Notes: generated by a model from the letters alone, not told the origin. A stretch of DNA of 64,000 nucleotides from Micromonospora gifhornensis (GCF_016863515.1 NZ_BOPA01000024.1:1-64000); one strand, 5' to 3'. Shown: positions 52,870-61,992, counted from the stretch's first letter. Made by a program: numbers and translations.

Positions 52870-54728
52870 AGGCCCAATGGTGGTCGCAGCCATTTGCGCC
52901 GGAAGGGTCGGCCGCTGCAGAAGGCATCGTCAAGCAGTTGGGGAGACCGTCGCTCGATCCGCTCACCGTTCTAGTGCGAGAGGCGGCGCAGAACAGCTGG
53001 GACGCGCGCCTGCCGGATGGCGTAGTGGAATTCGGGGTTGACCTCCGCGTGCTGGGCGAAAAGGTAGGGGCCTGGCGGAACCTACTGCTGCCGGGACCAC
53101 TCACGGAGTCGAACCTCAACCTTGACGAAGCTCTGAGGCCCGAAACCGTCGTGCTGGTGATCTCGGACCGAAACACGGTAGGCCTAGGCGGCCCTCTCCG
53201 TGCCGGGGAACGGGCGAGCGACGACGAGACACCGGACTTCGTGCAGTTTCTCCGGAACGTCGGGGAACCGAGCGACCACCAGTTCGGGGGTGGCACGTAC
53301 GGTTTCGGCAAGGGGATCTTCTACCGACTCAGTCGAGTCGGGACTATTCTGGTGGACACAAATACGGCAGCAGGCGGCCCGGCTGGACGCCGGGTGATGG
53401 GCGCTGCTCTCGGCCACAGCTGGTACCACAAAGACCGACGTTTCACTGGCCGACACTGGTGGGGGCAGGTGGCGGCTGACGATGTACCAGATCCGCTCTT
53501 GACGGGAGAGGCCGACGCGGTGGCGGAGGCCCTGGGCCTACCGGGCTTCGCCGACGGCCGCACAGGGACCGACATCGTGGTTCTCGCAGCCGGGTTGGGG
53601 GCCGCTGGGTCGGAGCCGGACTCCCGCGAGAGGACGCCGGCCGAGGCCGCGACATTCATTACTTCGTCGATCCTGTGGAACTTGTGGCCGAAGATGATTC
53701 CGGACGAGCGTGGCCGCCAGATGCGCTTCGTGGTGGGAGTCGACGGCTCGTCGGTCGCGGTCCCGGCACCCGACACCGTCGACGACCTGGCACCCTTCGT
53801 CGAGGCGTTGCGCGATGTTCGCGCCGGTAGGGGAACTGGCTACTCGCGGACCGTCCCACCGAAGTACGCGGGCTCCTTTGCAATGGCAGTCGGGGCGGCC
53901 GCCGACAGCAGTCGTCGGCTGTCGGTCACAGCGGCACGGCCGTTCGAGGGACCCTCTCACCACGTCGCCCGGATGCGTATCGCTGAACTTGTGGTGGACT
54001 ACATGCCGGGACCGGTGCACCCTGACGCGCGCCTTTCCTACGGCGCGGTGTTCAAGGCTTCCGAGGAGGCGGATGCGCTGTTCGCGCACGCCGAGCCGCC
54101 CACGCACGACGACTGGATCTCCAAAGGGCTGAGTGGTTCTGCTCGAGGCGTCGTGTTGGGGGCGCGCACGTTCGTGCAGAAGCAGCTGGACGAGAAACTC
54201 GGCCTCGGACCTCAGGCCGGCGGCTCGGGTGGCCTGGGTGAGCTCTCGGCACTGCTCGCAAGCATCGTGCCTGCTCGCCTCGATTTCGGCCACGAAAGCG
54301 AAGAATCCGACCGCGGAGGTAGCTCCAGCAGTGGCGAGGGCACGGGTCGTAGCGGAGGTTCGTTCGGCGGGGTGCCGTCTCGACCTGGGGGAAAAGCGCG
54401 CCTTACTGGTACCCCGTCTCTGCGAATCCATCAAGGAAACCCCTACCTCGTCGCACCGGTCAGGGTTCCTGCTGATTCGAGGGTGAGGGTGGTGTCGGCG
54501 GATGTAGAGGTGGTAGTAGAGGGCGGCGGTCGCGAGAGCGAGCCGCCTCTGGGTGCCGTCGTGCCGCAGGTCATGCAATGGCAGTCCGCCAACGGAGATG
54601 TCGTCGTACAGGGAAGGAGCATCCAGGTGCCGCCGGGTGAGGACTCGGACTGGTATGTGTATGCCACCTACCTCCCGGACGCCGTGGTGCGTTTTCGCGT
54701 GAGTCAGGTGGTCCACAGTGCCGGCTGA
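52866..54728 (+). CDS. MORC/GHKL-type ATPase
   Basis: 620 residues from ATG 52866 (MKAQWWSQPF). The GHKL fold has the N box VREAAQNSWDAR (about 36-47), the G1-like VISDRNTVGLGG near 98-109 and the G2 GGGTYGFGKGIFY near 140-152. After about 440 there is a Gly/Ser-rich linker, then a beta-rich C-terminal domain (LVAPVRVPADSRVRVVSADV). In MutL/MORC-containing R-M systems this ATPase is thought to clamp or loop DNA. It overlaps its neighbours on both sides (ATGA with the nuclease gene, 11 bases with the next gene). Confidence 0.83.
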   Translation: MKAQWWSQPFAPEGSAAAEGIVKQLGRPSLDPLTVLVREAAQNSWDARLPDGVVEFGVDLRVLGEKVGAWRNLLLPGPLTESNLNLDEALRPETVVLVISDRNTVGLGGPLRAGERASDDETPDFVQFLRNVGEPSDHQFGGGTYGFGKGIFYRLSRVGTILVDTNTAAGGPAGRRVMGAALGHSWYHKDRRFTGRHWWGQVAADDVPDPLLTGEADAVAEALGLPGFADGRTGTDIVVLAAGLGAAGSEPDSRERTPAEAATFITSSILWNLWPKMIPDERGRQMRFVVGVDGSSVAVPAPDTVDDLAPFVEALRDVRAGRGTGYSRTVPPKYAGSFAMAVGAAADSSRRLSVTAARPFEGPSHHVARMRIAELVVDYMPGPVHPDARLSYGAVFKASEEADALFAHAEPPTHDDWISKGLSGSARGVVLGARTFVQKQLDEKLGLGPQAGGSGGLGELSALLASIVPARLDFGHESEESDRGGSSSSGEGTGRSGGSFGGVPSRPGGKARLTGTPSLRIHQGNPYLVAPVRVPADSRVRVVSADVEVVVEGGGRESEPPLGAVVPQVMQWQSANGDVVVQGRSIQVPPGEDSDWYVYATYLPDAVVRFRVSQVVHSAG

Positions 54729-55605
54729 AGTACGCCCCTATCTTGTACCCCAGGCCAACACGGTGGTCTGGCAACCATGGTTGTTACTCGATGGGCATGA
54801 GTGGCGTCCCCTCCCGCACGAACTCGAAGGCTGGGACCCTGCCACAGATCTCCATATCGCGCGGCGGGTGCAAATCGATGCCCCCAGATTCTTTCACGAG
54901 ACGGGAGTCGAGCTCGAAAACCTAGCTTTGACCGCCTCGTGGACCAGTTCGACGACAGACATGACGGACGCGTCTCCTCCGGTGCGGTTCGATTCGGGTG
55001 GCTGGGCCGTCGTGGACACCATCCTCGTCGGGGAGCGTCTGTCAGGGGTGCTGACCCTTCGAACCACGGTCAGCCTCGTTCATCCACCGGCTGGCCGAGC
55101 GATCGGAGTTGCGACGGTGCCCGGATCCGTACTGGCTGATCAGGTCCAACGGGTGGTGTTGGAGAACGTCTCCTCCATGTTCCCGGTCAGCGAGATCGAC
55201 TTCTCGCGGACCCGGCTCTCACCAACGGCGAGCTGGCACCTCGAGACCAGCACTGACCTGGTCGCGCCGTTCTACGGAACATTTCGTGTGCTAATCAACA
55301 GTCGTGACAGGGAGCTGAGCGCGGCTGTCGCGCGCGGTGCCAGGGACAAGAGGCAACAAGCTTTGCTCGACGAATTGCAGGCTGGGGTTGCCGGCTTGCT
55401 TCTCGAGCTTGCGCTGTATCTCCGTGAGGACCTCGGCGATCGTGACGAGTGGCCACCCGACAGTGTCGGAGATATCCTTTCCAGAACGCTGGCGAGTTCA
55501 CCATTGTCGACTTCAACACCGCCATCGGCGGCAGATCTAGCCGAATTCAGGACGCAGGTCTCAGGCGCAATTAGAAATCTCGGAAGAGGGCGTGTGTTCC
55601 GTTGA
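54718..55605 (+). CDS. Unrecognised component of the Z1/MORC operon
   Basis: 295 residues from GTG 54718, overlapping the MORC gene by 11 bases. No motif of a known enzyme is seen. The N-terminal half looks beta-rich (WQPWLLLDGHEWRPLPHEL, VDTILVGERLSGVLTLRTTV), the middle resembles an all-beta module, and the C-terminal third is helical and basic (ARGARDKRQQALLDELQAGV). It may be a scaffold or DNA-sensing subunit. It is kept by tight overlaps with both neighbours, so it should belong to the complex. Confidence 0.62.
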   Translation: MPAEVRPYLVPQANTVVWQPWLLLDGHEWRPLPHELEGWDPATDLHIARRVQIDAPRFFHETGVELENLALTASWTSSTTDMTDASPPVRFDSGGWAVVDTILVGERLSGVLTLRTTVSLVHPPAGRAIGVATVPGSVLADQVQRVVLENVSSMFPVSEIDFSRTRLSPTASWHLETSTDLVAPFYGTFRVLINSRDRELSAAVARGARDKRQQALLDELQAGVAGLLLELALYLREDLGDRDEWPPDSVGDILSRTLASSPLSTSTPPSAADLAEFRTQVSGAIRNLGRGRVFR

Positions 55606-56360
55606 GTGAACTATGGCCGCATTTGCCGGCGGTCGTCGGTGCAAAGATATATGCAGAGCTCAAGAACGGCAGAACACCTGCTCCGTGTCCAAGCCACCCG
55701 GAGCAGATTTGGGCGCCTGTCGGTGGTCGCGTGTCCGCCAACCGCGTCCGTGATCTCATTGATTCCGTCTCGTTGCTCGGCCAGAAGTATGGCTTCCCAG
55801 GATCGGCTGGCCCTGAGGCACGAGTCGCCTTCGATAGGAGTGCGGCCGCTCTGTTGCGTAGCCGTATGGATCTGTCATGGGCCGAAGCCGGCAACCGAGA
55901 TCTCTGGTCTTTCATCTCACTGGTCGCCCTTCCGCACCTGACGATGTGGCGCTTCGGCGCGGAGAACCGGGAAAGATGGGTGGCCACTGACCTGACGAGA
56001 CACACGTGGGCACGACTGTGGTGGCAGGCAGTCGTCTTCGCTGGCCACGAGGGGATTCTCGCCGCCCTCACCGAGAGTGACCTCAACCAGTTGCTCGAGC
56101 GCCGCAGCATCGGCGGTGACCCGCGCCTGGTGCGGGAAATTGCTCGCGCGGTCACACAGCTGTCCGGGAGCACTCCCCGTAGGAAGGTCATTCGTGACGT
56201 CACACTGAGGCTGATGCGGTATTTGGCGTTTGTCGATGTAAGGGCTCTCGCCGATCAGCAGGTTCGAGACCTTTGTTCAGCGTTGACGGCCGAGACGCTC
56301 AGACGTCTGGCTGCAGAGGAGCTTCCTCGTCAGCGTGGCGTCAACCTGTCGGCGATGTGA
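55602..56360 (+). CDS. DUF6339-like component of the Z1/MORC operon
   Basis: 252 residues from TTG 55602 (overlapping the previous stop). Mostly helical, with conserved-looking aromatic blocks (WSFISLVALPHLTMWRFGAE, THTWARLWWQAVVFAGHEG-type). I recall DUF6339 proteins next to Z1 and MORC genes and assign it tentatively. No catalytic motif is seen. The 3' end overlaps the convergent methyltransferase gene by 31 bases. Confidence 0.6.
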   Translation: MSELWPHLPAVVGAKIYAELKNGRTPAPCPSHPEQIWAPVGGRVSANRVRDLIDSVSLLGQKYGFPGSAGPEARVAFDRSAAALLRSRMDLSWAEAGNRDLWSFISLVALPHLTMWRFGAENRERWVATDLTRHTWARLWWQAVVFAGHEGILAALTESDLNQLLERRSIGGDPRLVREIARAVTQLSGSTPRRKVIRDVTLRLMRYLAFVDVRALADQQVRDLCSALTAETLRRLAAEELPRQRGVNLSAM

Positions 56361-57424
56361 TTCGCCAGTCCCGCCGCTAGCTCGACGGGTACGGCGTTGC
56401 CGATCTGCCGGGCGATTTGAACTTTGTTGCCGCACCACTTGAAGTCGTCCTTGAAACCCTGAAGCAGGGCCGCCTCGTGGTGGCTCAATGCCCGGTGCTC
56501 CTCGGGGTGCAGGTATCGCCCTTTCTCTGGCTTGAAGAACTCCGTCCTGATGGTGACTGAGGGGCGGTCCCAGCGAAGGCGCGCGAAGACATCCATGCCC
56601 TCTGTCCGGTCGACCCAACAGGGAGGAAGGAGTCTGCGGGGGATACTGCGCCGGTCGCCCTCCGGTGGGATATGCATCATCCGCTCGTGAGTTGTCTCCG
56701 AATAATTTCGCGCGAAGTCCAGGGCCGACGCCTTGAAGACTCCAGGCACCTTCTTCTCGAAGAACCAGTCAGTGTCGTCGGGAAGTTCGGTGTTTTCGGG
56801 GACTACCGAATTGCGCAGGCCCCAGATTGCGTCACGTACGGTACGCCAGGCTTCGCGGGGTACGTCCCCCTCGGGGACGTCAATCGGATGGTAGTCATTT
56901 CGGGTGCCGATGACGATGAATCTGCGGCGCAGCTGCGCGGCCCCAAAGTTCGTTGCGACAACGGTTTTGAACTTCAAGGAGTAATTGTTCAGGACTTCGT
57001 CGGATTCAGTCAGAGCCTTGAGGCTCTCGAACTGACGAGAGTGCTGGAACTGTGGAACGTTTTCGAGGAGGAACGCCTTGGGTTGAATCTTGACCAGAGC
57101 TTCGACGTAATGGCGCCACATCGAGTTTCGCGGGTCGTCGACGTCCTTTTTGCCCAGATTGGAGAAGCCCTGGCAGGGTGGGCCGCCGACTACGACGTCG
57201 GCGGACGGCAGTTTTTTCTGGACCCATTCGGCGATGTCGCCGGGGTACATGTTTTCTTCGCCGAAGTTCGCGGCGTACGTCGCTGCCGCGGCGAGGTCGA
57301 ACTCTACAGCTCCTACGGTCTGGTAACGCTCTGTGCTGTGGAAGCCAGCCGTCAAACCGCCGCAGCCAGCGAAGAGATCGACGACTCGAAGCTTGTTCGA
57401 CTCACCCTGCAGCGCGTGCGTCAC
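56330..57424 (-). CDS. C5 cytosine DNA methyltransferase
   Basis: 364 residues from GTG 57424 (AGGAGG just upstream). Motif I is FAGCGG (18-23), motif IV GGPPCQGFSNLG with catalytic Cys84, motif VI LLENVP (E121), motif VIII LRRRF (about 164-168) and motif X RQIGNAVPVELA near the end. The target-recognition region lies before motif X. It should methylate cytosine at C5 and protect self DNA in the Z1/MORC system. The Vsr protein would repair the deamination product of the same base. The recognition site cannot be read from the sequence. Confidence 0.9.
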   Translation of the reverse strand: MTHALQGESNKLRVVDLFAGCGGLTAGFHSTERYQTVGAVEFDLAAAATYAANFGEENMYPGDIAEWVQKKLPSADVVVGGPPCQGFSNLGKKDVDDPRNSMWRHYVEALVKIQPKAFLLENVPQFQHSRQFESLKALTESDEVLNNYSLKFKTVVATNFGAAQLRRRFIVIGTRNDYHPIDVPEGDVPREAWRTVRDAIWGLRNSVVPENTELPDDTDWFFEKKVPGVFKASALDFARNYSETTHERMMHIPPEGDRRSIPRRLLPPCWVDRTEGMDVFARLRWDRPSVTIRTEFFKPEKGRYLHPEEHRALSHHEAALLQGFKDDFKWCGNKVQIARQIGNAVPVELAAGLANHIADRLTPR

Positions 57425-57825
57425 CCGTTCCTCCTGCTGGAAGAAGCTGTCCCGAATGAATGACTGGAAGCAGTGAAGTAATAGTATTTATCGATTTCGT
57501 CGATGCTGTAGAGGCGCGCCGAAGGCCTGGTACCAAGAGGGGGAAGCTCTGCCAACAGGTCTCTTCCTCCGTCGAACAAGGCTCATACGCGTTCGCCAAC
57601 CGTACAGGCCGACTACGACATCCACGCCTCGCGAACTCCCGCAGGCTTGCCCGAGGGAGAGCCGCGAGGCGTGGTCCAGCAGCGTAACCGAAGACCCGGC
57701 GCCCATCGACTGGAGGTCATCATCGCGGCTCGCGTCGATGAGGCGGCGCTCGGTCGCGTCCAAGGGGAGTGGTGTATGACTGGCCTGTCAAGGGTGTGTT
57801 GCGTAGCTGGGAGACGACCATCGTG
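57425..57825. other. Gene-free stretch with decayed coding fragments
   Basis: No intact gene is seen. The composition remains lower in GC than the chromosomal genes. Short frames on both strands carry no recognisable domain until the IS256-like fragment begins near 57830. Confidence 0.4.
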
Positions 57826-58080
57826 TCGACCCTTCGGGGCAGCCAAGTCAGAAAAGGACAGAGAGGACGCAGCCGCACCCCCAACGTCCACACGTTGATT
57901 GCTGTGGGCGTCAACGTCGACGAAGGGTGCGAAGTCCTCGGCCTCGACGTCGCCCCAGACGAGGACAGCGCCAGCTGGCGGGCAGCGGGCGTCGGAGATG
58001 ACTAGCCGGACGCCAGCCAGGCCGCGGGCGGTCAAGGATCGCAGGAACAGGTGCAGGACCTCAGGCGGATTGGCTGCGTC
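57826..58080 (+). pseudogene. IS256-type transposase relic with apparent internal inversion
   Basis: On the plus strand, about 57840-57985 encodes VRKGQRGR, NVHTLIAVGVNVDEGCEVLG and LDVAPDEDSASW, matching the IS256 block VREGGRxVNVHALIAVGVNxxGxREVLGxDVxxSED-xW. The next expected block, FLRSLTARGLAGVRLVISDA, is found on the minus strand (58075 down to 57990) instead. A piece of one gene has thus been inverted, or two fragments were joined. No complete transposase or terminal inverted repeats remain. Confidence 0.55.
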
Positions 58081-58425
58081 GAGCCGTCTGTGCTGCACCA
58101 GCGCCGGATCAACGTCCGCGAGCTGGCCGGCGAGCTGCCGAGTGAGTAGGTGCTCGTAAATGCCATGGTCAAGAGCCGCCACATGGTGAGTCAACCAGTA
58201 GCCGATCAAGGCTGCTGCATCTGGCTGGCTCGCGTCTTTGCACCGACCGGCCCACGACCTTATCCGTCCGATCGATGAGACCTCACCCATTGTCGATGAG
58301 GCTCTGAACCTTCAGCTGTCATCGGGCCCATTCAGCGGTACCTGTGACCAGCTCAGTTAGGGCAGTGTGCCAAGGGTCGTCACGATCGCGGGACATCCAG
58401 CGGGGTTGATCGGAGAGGGCTGGTA
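58081..58425. other. Gene-free stretch
   Basis: Nothing convincing. The minus-strand frame reading ALIGYWLTHHVAALDHGIYE from about 58190 faintly recalls a hemerythrin-like helix, but no complete domain or start is seen. Confidence 0.35.
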
Positions 58426-59751
58426 ATGGCAGAGCTGCCGAAGACAGCATCAGATTGGCCTACGCGCTGGGCAGACCGAGAGAACGCTCGGCGGCACAAC
58501 GCGTACCGTATGACGGCTGACGCATGGGCACAACGTGACAACGACCTCGTGAACATGCGTGCGGCAGCCACGAACTATCGGCCGTTGCCCCATGCGCCTG
58601 CGGGTGTGCTGATCGACCTTCGTCGAGGCGAGTTGGTGTACCACACCGTACCTGCCGCACAAATGATCGAGGCACCGCAGTTCGCCAGCCTACCGGCGGT
58701 GACGCCCGAGTTGGCGGCAAGCCCGGCTGTCGCTCTTGGCCGGCCCTTGCCCGAGGGCTTCAGAACGATGGATGCCGGCACGGTAGTGGTCACCGATCGT
58801 AGAGTCGTCTTTCTCGGCTCCCGAGGCAAGCGTGAATGGTCGTACGCCAAACTGGTCGGGTTGCTGCATGACGGCAACTCGCCCTACACGCTGATGCACG
58901 TCGTCAACCGGCAGCGAATATCGGGCCTTTATCTTCCTTCGGCCAGTGCGCCCGGTTTCCGCTTCAACTTGGCGCTGGCGCTGGCCGATGCCCGTCAGCA
59001 ACGCCCCGCCCTGATCGCCCAACTGGACGGCATGTTGGCCCAGCACCGGCACGCGCGGCCTCCGCAACCCGCCCTCGTTACTGCCGCTAACGCGCCAGTG
59101 ACTGCGCGGGTGCCCGGCGGGGTGTTCAGTATCGCGGTCGTCCTGCTCTTCGCGCTCTGTGCCTTCGGCGGGTTGATCCAGGCCGTCTCCGACAGCACTG
59201 CCCGACGGGTGGCGGATGTAAGCGCACTGCCTGACATCTCTACCGCACCCGGTCCATCGTCGTCTGCTGGAGGCGTCGGCGAGAATCCCACACCACCGAC
59301 CGCCGGCCCCACGGTCCTGGCGACTTCCGCGGTGCCGACGGGAGAAGTGGAATCCACCGCCGCAGGGACGAACAAGGCGTCGGTAAGCCCGACGTCGCCG
59401 CGGATCCCATCGCCCAAGCCGACCACGGCGCGACCCGCTCCGACCAGCTCGGCACCACGGCCGGCGCCGACCTCGGCATCGCCGAAACCCAAGCCGACCA
59501 CGAAGGCACCCACGCCGAAAAAGGTGGACCTCTGCGGCGCTCCGCAGAATCCGTACGGCTACAACTTCTGTGGTGGCTCTCGCATCTACTCACCCGCTGC
59601 GGGAGTTTGTTCGTACTTCTCGTGCATCAACAACTTCAGCAACGGCAAGGGGTACATGATCGAGTGCAACGACGGCATGGTCAGCATGTCCGGAGGCCGC
59701 CCCGGATCCTGCTCGTACCACGGTGGCAACCGACGGACGGTGTACCGGTAA
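58426..59751 (+). CDS. PH-like domain / TM / Cys-rich protein, paralogue 2
   Basis: 441 residues with the same layout as the protein at 38943: a cytoplasmic PH-like part (DAGTVVVTDRRVVFLGSRGK, EWSYAKLVGLLHDG), one transmembrane helix (VFSIAVVLLFALCAFGGLI), a Pro/Thr/Ser-rich linker of about 100 residues, then a DUF3761-like head with paired Cys (CGAPQNPYGYNFC, VCSYFSCINN, IECNDG, GSCSYHGG). It is longer mainly in the linker. The function is unknown. Its position beside the IS relic and the defence island may be chance. Confidence 0.7.
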   Translation: MAELPKTASDWPTRWADRENARRHNAYRMTADAWAQRDNDLVNMRAAATNYRPLPHAPAGVLIDLRRGELVYHTVPAAQMIEAPQFASLPAVTPELAASPAVALGRPLPEGFRTMDAGTVVVTDRRVVFLGSRGKREWSYAKLVGLLHDGNSPYTLMHVVNRQRISGLYLPSASAPGFRFNLALALADARQQRPALIAQLDGMLAQHRHARPPQPALVTAANAPVTARVPGGVFSIAVVLLFALCAFGGLIQAVSDSTARRVADVSALPDISTAPGPSSSAGGVGENPTPPTAGPTVLATSAVPTGEVESTAAGTNKASVSPTSPRIPSPKPTTARPAPTSSAPRPAPTSASPKPKPTTKAPTPKKVDLCGAPQNPYGYNFCGGSRIYSPAAGVCSYFSCINNFSNGKGYMIECNDGMVSMSGGRPGSCSYHGGNRRTVYR

Positions 59752-59774
59752 TCCGCCGGGTTCTTGCCCGGTCG

Positions 59775-60263
59775 TCACGCAGCGATTCGGTCGGTGACTG
59801 TTCGCCAGTCCTGACTCCCGCGCATCGGTGTCACGGCCACGCCGGCGTCCTGAAGCAGCCGCACGTGCCGGTCGTAGCTTGGGTGGGCGGCCAACTGCTC
59901 CTTGACGTTCGGGAAGGCGTAGACCGGAATTCCGGCACCGAGTGTCTCATTGAGGATGCCCAGGGCGAGGGTGTCGTTGATGCCCTGGGCCCACTTGTTG
60001 ATGACGTTGAACGTCGCTGGGACCACGGCGACGGCATCGGCCGGAGGGTGCGGCTCGGGCTCGCCCGGCTTGCGCCACTGCACCCGAACGGGATATCCAG
60101 TCTGCGTTTCAAGGGCGTTCAAATCTATCCATGTGGCCGCAGTCGGTGTGGCGGTCAGGCAGATTGTCCAGCCGTCCTTTTGCAGCAAAGCGATCAGCTC
60201 GCTGATCCGCAGTACGGGTGGCGCGGCGCAAACGATCAGAGCCAGCACACCGCGTCTGGTCAT
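59775..60263 (-). CDS. Flavoprotein (phosphopantothenoylcysteine-decarboxylase-like)
   Basis: 162 residues from the ATG of MTRRGVLALIVCAAPPVL. The flavodoxin-like fold is suggested by LIVCAAPPVLRISELIALLQ, ADAVAVVPATFNVINKWAQG and the C-terminal helix. Known members bind FMN and decarboxylate Cys-derived substrates (PPC decarboxylase, Dfp/EpiD-like). Here the partner is the XRE regulator upstream, with which it overlaps by four bases (60260-60263). A role tied to that regulator's signal is inferred. Confidence 0.75.
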   Translation of the reverse strand: MTRRGVLALIVCAAPPVLRISELIALLQKDGWTICLTATPTAATWIDLNALETQTGYPVRVQWRKPGEPEPHPPADAVAVVPATFNVINKWAQGINDTLALGILNETLGAGIPVYAFPNVKEQLAAHPSYDRHVRLLQDAGVAVTPMRGSQDWRTVTDRIAA

Positions 60264-61507
60264 GGCAGCAGTCCGGCTCGCTCCGCCAAAGGTCGGAGCC
60301 CCGGTGTCGCCGTACGTCGTTCCTGCGCCAGTAAATCGAGGAGCAGCGTTCGGGACTGCACGTTGGTGTGGACGCATTCGGCAGCGACCCGTTCCGCTTC
60401 GAGGAGGTGAAGCACCGAGATGGCCCGGTCGCCAGCGGAGCGCAGCACGGCCTCGGCCATGTCGACGTGCACCTGGGCGCGTCGCCCGATCAACACGGTT
60501 GGCAGTCGGGATGTGTCGAGCCGGGTTCCGATATCCATGGCCTTGTTCACTTCCCCGGCTCGCACCGCCGCTGACACCGTGTGTATGACGACGTTCGTCG
60601 GACCGAATCCGGTCCAGAGCCGGTTGCGGTCCGATCCGAGGGCGTTCGCCAACGCCTCGGCCCTGCTCAGGAACTGCACTGACTCCTTTGAGTTGCCCTG
60701 CCCGGAGGTCAAAACCGCAGCAAGGAGGAGTAGGGAACCGTGGGCAGAGACGCAATCCGGGTCGGCCGCCTGGCTACCGGTATCCAACTCGTCAATACTG
60801 GTTCGCACGATCTGCTCGGCTTCCGTGCTCTGTGGTGTCAGCCGTATCAACCCGCAGGCGGCCTGATAGGCAGCGATTGCGGCCAGCGGCCGGTCGTTTG
60901 CGATTCGAGCGGCGGTGGCAGCCCGATCTGCGGTAAGGAGGGCGGTGTTGCCGTCGCCTACCTTGACGGCCAGCTTCGAGGCAGCGATGTAAGCGGCGGC
61001 CAGCAGCCGGAAGGCGGTAGTGCGGTGCATACCCGTGCCGGCCTCGGCGAAGGCTGTCGCTTGAGTGAGTACATTCGGCAGTATCTGTGCGGCGGATGTA
61101 TAGCTCGCCCGCTGGTAGTGGTTGTGCACCTTGCCTACCGCCCGTCGTACCTCCAGGACTGACAGCTGTGCAGGTCCGGCTGCGGTGAGGTACCCGGTCA
61201 GGAAGGCCCGTAGACCGTGCAGCAGGTCGAAACGGATGGCGCTTGAAGCTGGGTCATGGGAGTCGTTTCGCATGGCCGTTCCCCGATGCCTAGCCACCGA
61301 TACGTCGGTGAGCATGCCGTCGAGTTCTTCGAGGGTGACGCCGAGAGCGGAGGCTATTCGGGTGCGGTGCCACGGCTGTGGATCCGTTTCGGCGTTCTCC
61401 CAGCGCACCACGGTTGACCGCTCCACACCGAGAATGTCGGCCAAGCGTTCCTGGCTGTGACCGAGTGCCTTACGTCGCTGACAGAGCCGATGCCGTTTGA
61501 GCGCCAC
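60260..61507 (-). CDS. XRE-type helix-turn-helix regulator with long helical C-terminus
   Basis: 415 residues. The N-terminal HTH is at about 5-60 (RRKALGHSQERLADILGVER, STVVRWENAE). The remainder is a helical TPR-like region (AAAYIAASKLAVKVGDGNTA and others), as in Streptomyces-type XRE regulators. It overlaps the flavoprotein gene by four bases, the usual order of this pair in actinomycetes. The signal is unknown. It may respond to nucleotide or peptide ligands. Confidence 0.8.
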   Translation of the reverse strand: MALKRHRLCQRRKALGHSQERLADILGVERSTVVRWENAETDPQPWHRTRIASALGVTLEELDGMLTDVSVARHRGTAMRNDSHDPASSAIRFDLLHGLRAFLTGYLTAAGPAQLSVLEVRRAVGKVHNHYQRASYTSAAQILPNVLTQATAFAEAGTGMHRTTAFRLLAAAYIAASKLAVKVGDGNTALLTADRAATAARIANDRPLAAIAAYQAACGLIRLTPQSTEAEQIVRTSIDELDTGSQAADPDCVSAHGSLLLLAAVLTSGQGNSKESVQFLSRAEALANALGSDRNRLWTGFGPTNVVIHTVSAAVRAGEVNKAMDIGTRLDTSRLPTVLIGRRAQVHVDMAEAVLRSAGDRAISVLHLLEAERVAAECVHTNVQSRTLLLDLLAQERRTATPGLRPLAERAGLLP

Positions 61508-61737
61508 AATCGACCTCCTATGCCCGTGCCCGTCACTGTAGTAACGCTCCGTCCTCGGGGTGAGTCATCCGATGCCACATTCCTGCGTCATGGCGGCTAC
61601 GCGAACGCTGTGGTCCGTGGTCGGTGCCCTGTCGAGACTCTGAGTGAGGCCCGGGGCGGGTGCTGGGCTCCGGCGGCGTCGACCCGAGCGGCGTACGTCG
61701 TCCCCGCCCGTCTCGGTGCCGCTATTCAGGGAGGGAC

Positions 61738-61992
61738 ATGGATTCGATCGACGAGGTGCTCGGCGAGTTGCCGTTGCCGCCGTATGTGACTGCTGAGGAT
61801 GTCGGCTTCGCTGTGAGGGCGTTGAGTGTGCATGCTGCGGAGCAGTGGCCGGAAGGGCTGCGGTGCCGTAACGACCGCGCACCGCATCCGTGTCGGCTGC
61901 ACCGGTGGGGGCAGCGGGTGGTGGACCAGCGTGGCCTGACCGAACGGCAGGTGCGGTTGCTGATCGCTGAGCAGGAAGCACCCCGACGATGA
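61738..61992 (+). CDS. Small protein of unknown function (84 aa)
   Basis: From ATG 61738, with GGGAGGG just upstream. Sequence MDSIDEVLGELPLPPYVTAE continues with a Cys-bearing LRCRNDRAPHPCRLHRWG. It is acidic at the start and basic at the end. No family was recognised. It overlaps the next gene by ATGA and is the first of a four-gene plus-strand run that ends with the GIY-YIG gene. Confidence 0.55.
   Translation: MDSIDEVLGELPLPPYVTAEDVGFAVRALSVHAAEQWPEGLRCRNDRAPHPCRLHRWGQRVVDQRGLTERQVRLLIAEQEAPRR

Noticed and set aside
58081..58290. Bacteriohemerythrin-like gene on the minus strand
   Set aside because: Only one helix-like segment resembles it; the frame runs into the inverted IS256 fragment and lacks the iron-ligand pattern.
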